Source: Opisthocomus hoazin
Taxonomy: Eukaryota > Chordata > Aves > Opisthocomiformes > Opisthocomidae
Direction of reading: 5' to 3'
Assembly: GCF_030867145.1 (NCBI RefSeq)
Contig: NC_134414.1
Location: 63,213,397-63,277,396, forward strand
DNA length: 64,000 bases
The position numbers and the translations under genes were made by a program. The notes below the pieces were generated by a model. That model ran no database searches. It saw only the letters and a list, made by a program, of their open reading frames with translations, and was not told the DNA's origin. This document shows positions 62,801-64,000 of this stretch, in pieces (position 1 is the first letter of the stretch; every line of letters starts with the position of its first letter).

Positions 62801-63138
62801 CAGAAACATGAAACAGTGTTTTATGCTTTCTCAGCCAGCTTCATCTTTAATTCGATATGAATTGCATTTTTTTCCAGCTTAGGAAGTGAACAGCAGGTCA
62901 AATGTCAGTTATTCATCAGTCTGAGAATTTCTTTTCTTCCCATGCCTGAAATTATTTGGCCGTCACTGTCAGACTATTTCCAATGAATATCAAGCATTTA
63001 AATATTCACTAATTGACACACCAACCCTTCTGGACCTTCTGAAATTGCAAGAAAAGCATTTTTTTTCTATAATTTTGAAACACATCCGTTGCGTTTTTCT
63101 CAACAGAAGATTATCAGTAGGTACGCAGTCAATTGTGT

Positions 63139-63140
<2 letters not shown>

Positions 63141-63169
<29 letters not shown>
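63141..63169. repeat. Poly-T run (29 T)
   Basis: Twenty-nine uninterrupted T, the longest homopolymer in the window. It could be the reversed A tail of a processed insertion, but no body is recognisable on its left side. Homopolymers of this length often carry assembly errors. Confidence 0.9.
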
Positions 63170-63869
63170 GTTGAGAGATGATTAAAATGTCCTTGTTGAA
63201 AGACAGGGAATTTTAGTGACTTCTGTTAATAATTTTTGTGCTTTTCAAAACAAAAGGGGAAATAATCCACCAGCAAACTTCTGTAACCTGAGGCAGCAGG
63301 CTGTTTAAACTGCTGATTTCTTTTGTTAAGATGTTCTGTAGAGGGAACAGAAGTGGGAATATAATTGCAAGTGCCAGCAGATCCCGTCCATTTTCAGGCT
63401 GGATTGATGTATTTGAAGATAACTGGGAAATGAATGTAATTTTCTTGAATGAATTAGCTGAGCTTGTAATCAGGGAGGGCTTCTCAAATAATGTCTTTTA
63501 ACCTCTCTCGGTTCAGCTGGCTCGCTGGGTGGTGCTTGGGTGCGTGAGCTGGCACCAAGCGGGGGACAGAGCTGGCACGGGGAGGGCAGCTGTGGGTGAA
63601 GAGGCAGCACAGGGGCGTTTCTGAAGGCTGCTGCCCTGGCTGAAGGGGTCAGTGAAACCACGCCGTGAATTTTGGTAACCATGCCTGTGCCTCTGAGGTG
63701 GTTTGCACAGTGCTGGTGAGGCTGGAGTGATGTTCAGGGGGGAGCATGGGCTCCATCCCCAGCTCTGGGGTGTTCCCCAGCAGGAGGTGTTTGCCATCTC
63801 TCCTCTTCAAATGTACATGTATGGGTAGAGTGGGTCGTTGGTGTCAGAAGTAGGGGCTGGTGGCACCAG

Positions 63870-64000
63870 GCCTCAAGTTGCACCAGGAGAGGTTTAAATT
63901 GGGTATTAGGAAAATATTTTCTTTCTTCACTGATAGGGTTGTCAAGCACCGGAACAGGCTGCCCAGGGAAGTGGTGGAGTCACGATCCCTGGAGGTATTT
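63870..64000 (+). mobile_element. CR1 LINE fragment, cut by window end
   Basis: Starting near GGCCTCAAGTTGCACCAGGA (63871), the sequence follows the CR1 ORF C-terminal region. A TTAGGAAAATATTTTCTTTC block and a CACCGGAACAGGCTGCCCAG block follow in the normal order. The stop and 3' tail lie beyond the window. The 5' end is truncated. Confidence 0.92.

Larger units (their letters stand above)
57155..64000 (+). other. FARP1: FARP1 intron 2 (start only)
   Basis: The intron begins with a strong GTAAGG donor and runs past the window end. It holds a MIR-like SINE, T/G-rich and poly-T tracts and a CR1 copy, listed separately. I see no next FERM-domain exon. Nothing else is identifiable in 57155-57917, 58111-59770, 59867-63140 and 63170-63869; the last 350 bp of these are GC-richer but show no coding signal. 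Confidence 0.7.

Overview
The window is nuclear DNA from a bird. The evidence is several diagnostic CR1 non-LTR retrotransposon copies ending in ATTCTRTG-type octamers, a solo endogenous-retrovirus LTR of a type I recall from bird genomes, and one coding exon that translates to the N-terminus of FARP1 (FERM, RhoGEF and pleckstrin domain protein 1). The sequence is mostly noncoding. Nearly every open frame in it is chance, GC-rich shadow, or a relic of CR1.

Layout. Bases 1 to about 10540 lie upstream of the gene and hold no recognisable exon, only A/C-only tracts, two old diverged CR1 fragments (2765-3020, 8058-8190) and a short CR1 tail (9501-9576). A strong CpG island (about 10540-12370) is the inferred FARP1 promoter. 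Its best splice donor is ACG|GTAAGG at 11577/11578, giving a 5' UTR exon. From 11578 to 56958 there is a 45-kb first intron loaded with repeats: CR1 copies at 16195-17515 (+), 19134-19780 (+), 25735-26880 (-) and 48056-48815 (-), a turtle-like old CR1 relic at 35960-36990 (-), and a solo LTR at 33736-34881 flanked by an exact 5-bp duplication. Exon 2 (56959-57154) carries the start codon and the first 57 codons of FARP1. The rest is the start of intron 2, with an ancient MIR-like CORE-SINE (57918-58110), a 29-T run and a CR1 copy cut by the window end.

Functional reading. One protein gene is supported: FARP1, on the + strand, with its promoter, 5' UTR and first coding exon. If exon 1 joins exon 2 directly, the 5' leader contains two upstream reading frames that overlap as TAATG. 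The first encodes eight consecutive prolines and the second stops 19 nt before the FARP1 start codon. This suggests translational control and is the most testable observation here. I found no rRNA, tRNA, CRISPR or microbial gene content. I did not find a convincing new biological system; the remaining findings concern retroelement history and possible RNA structure in the intron.
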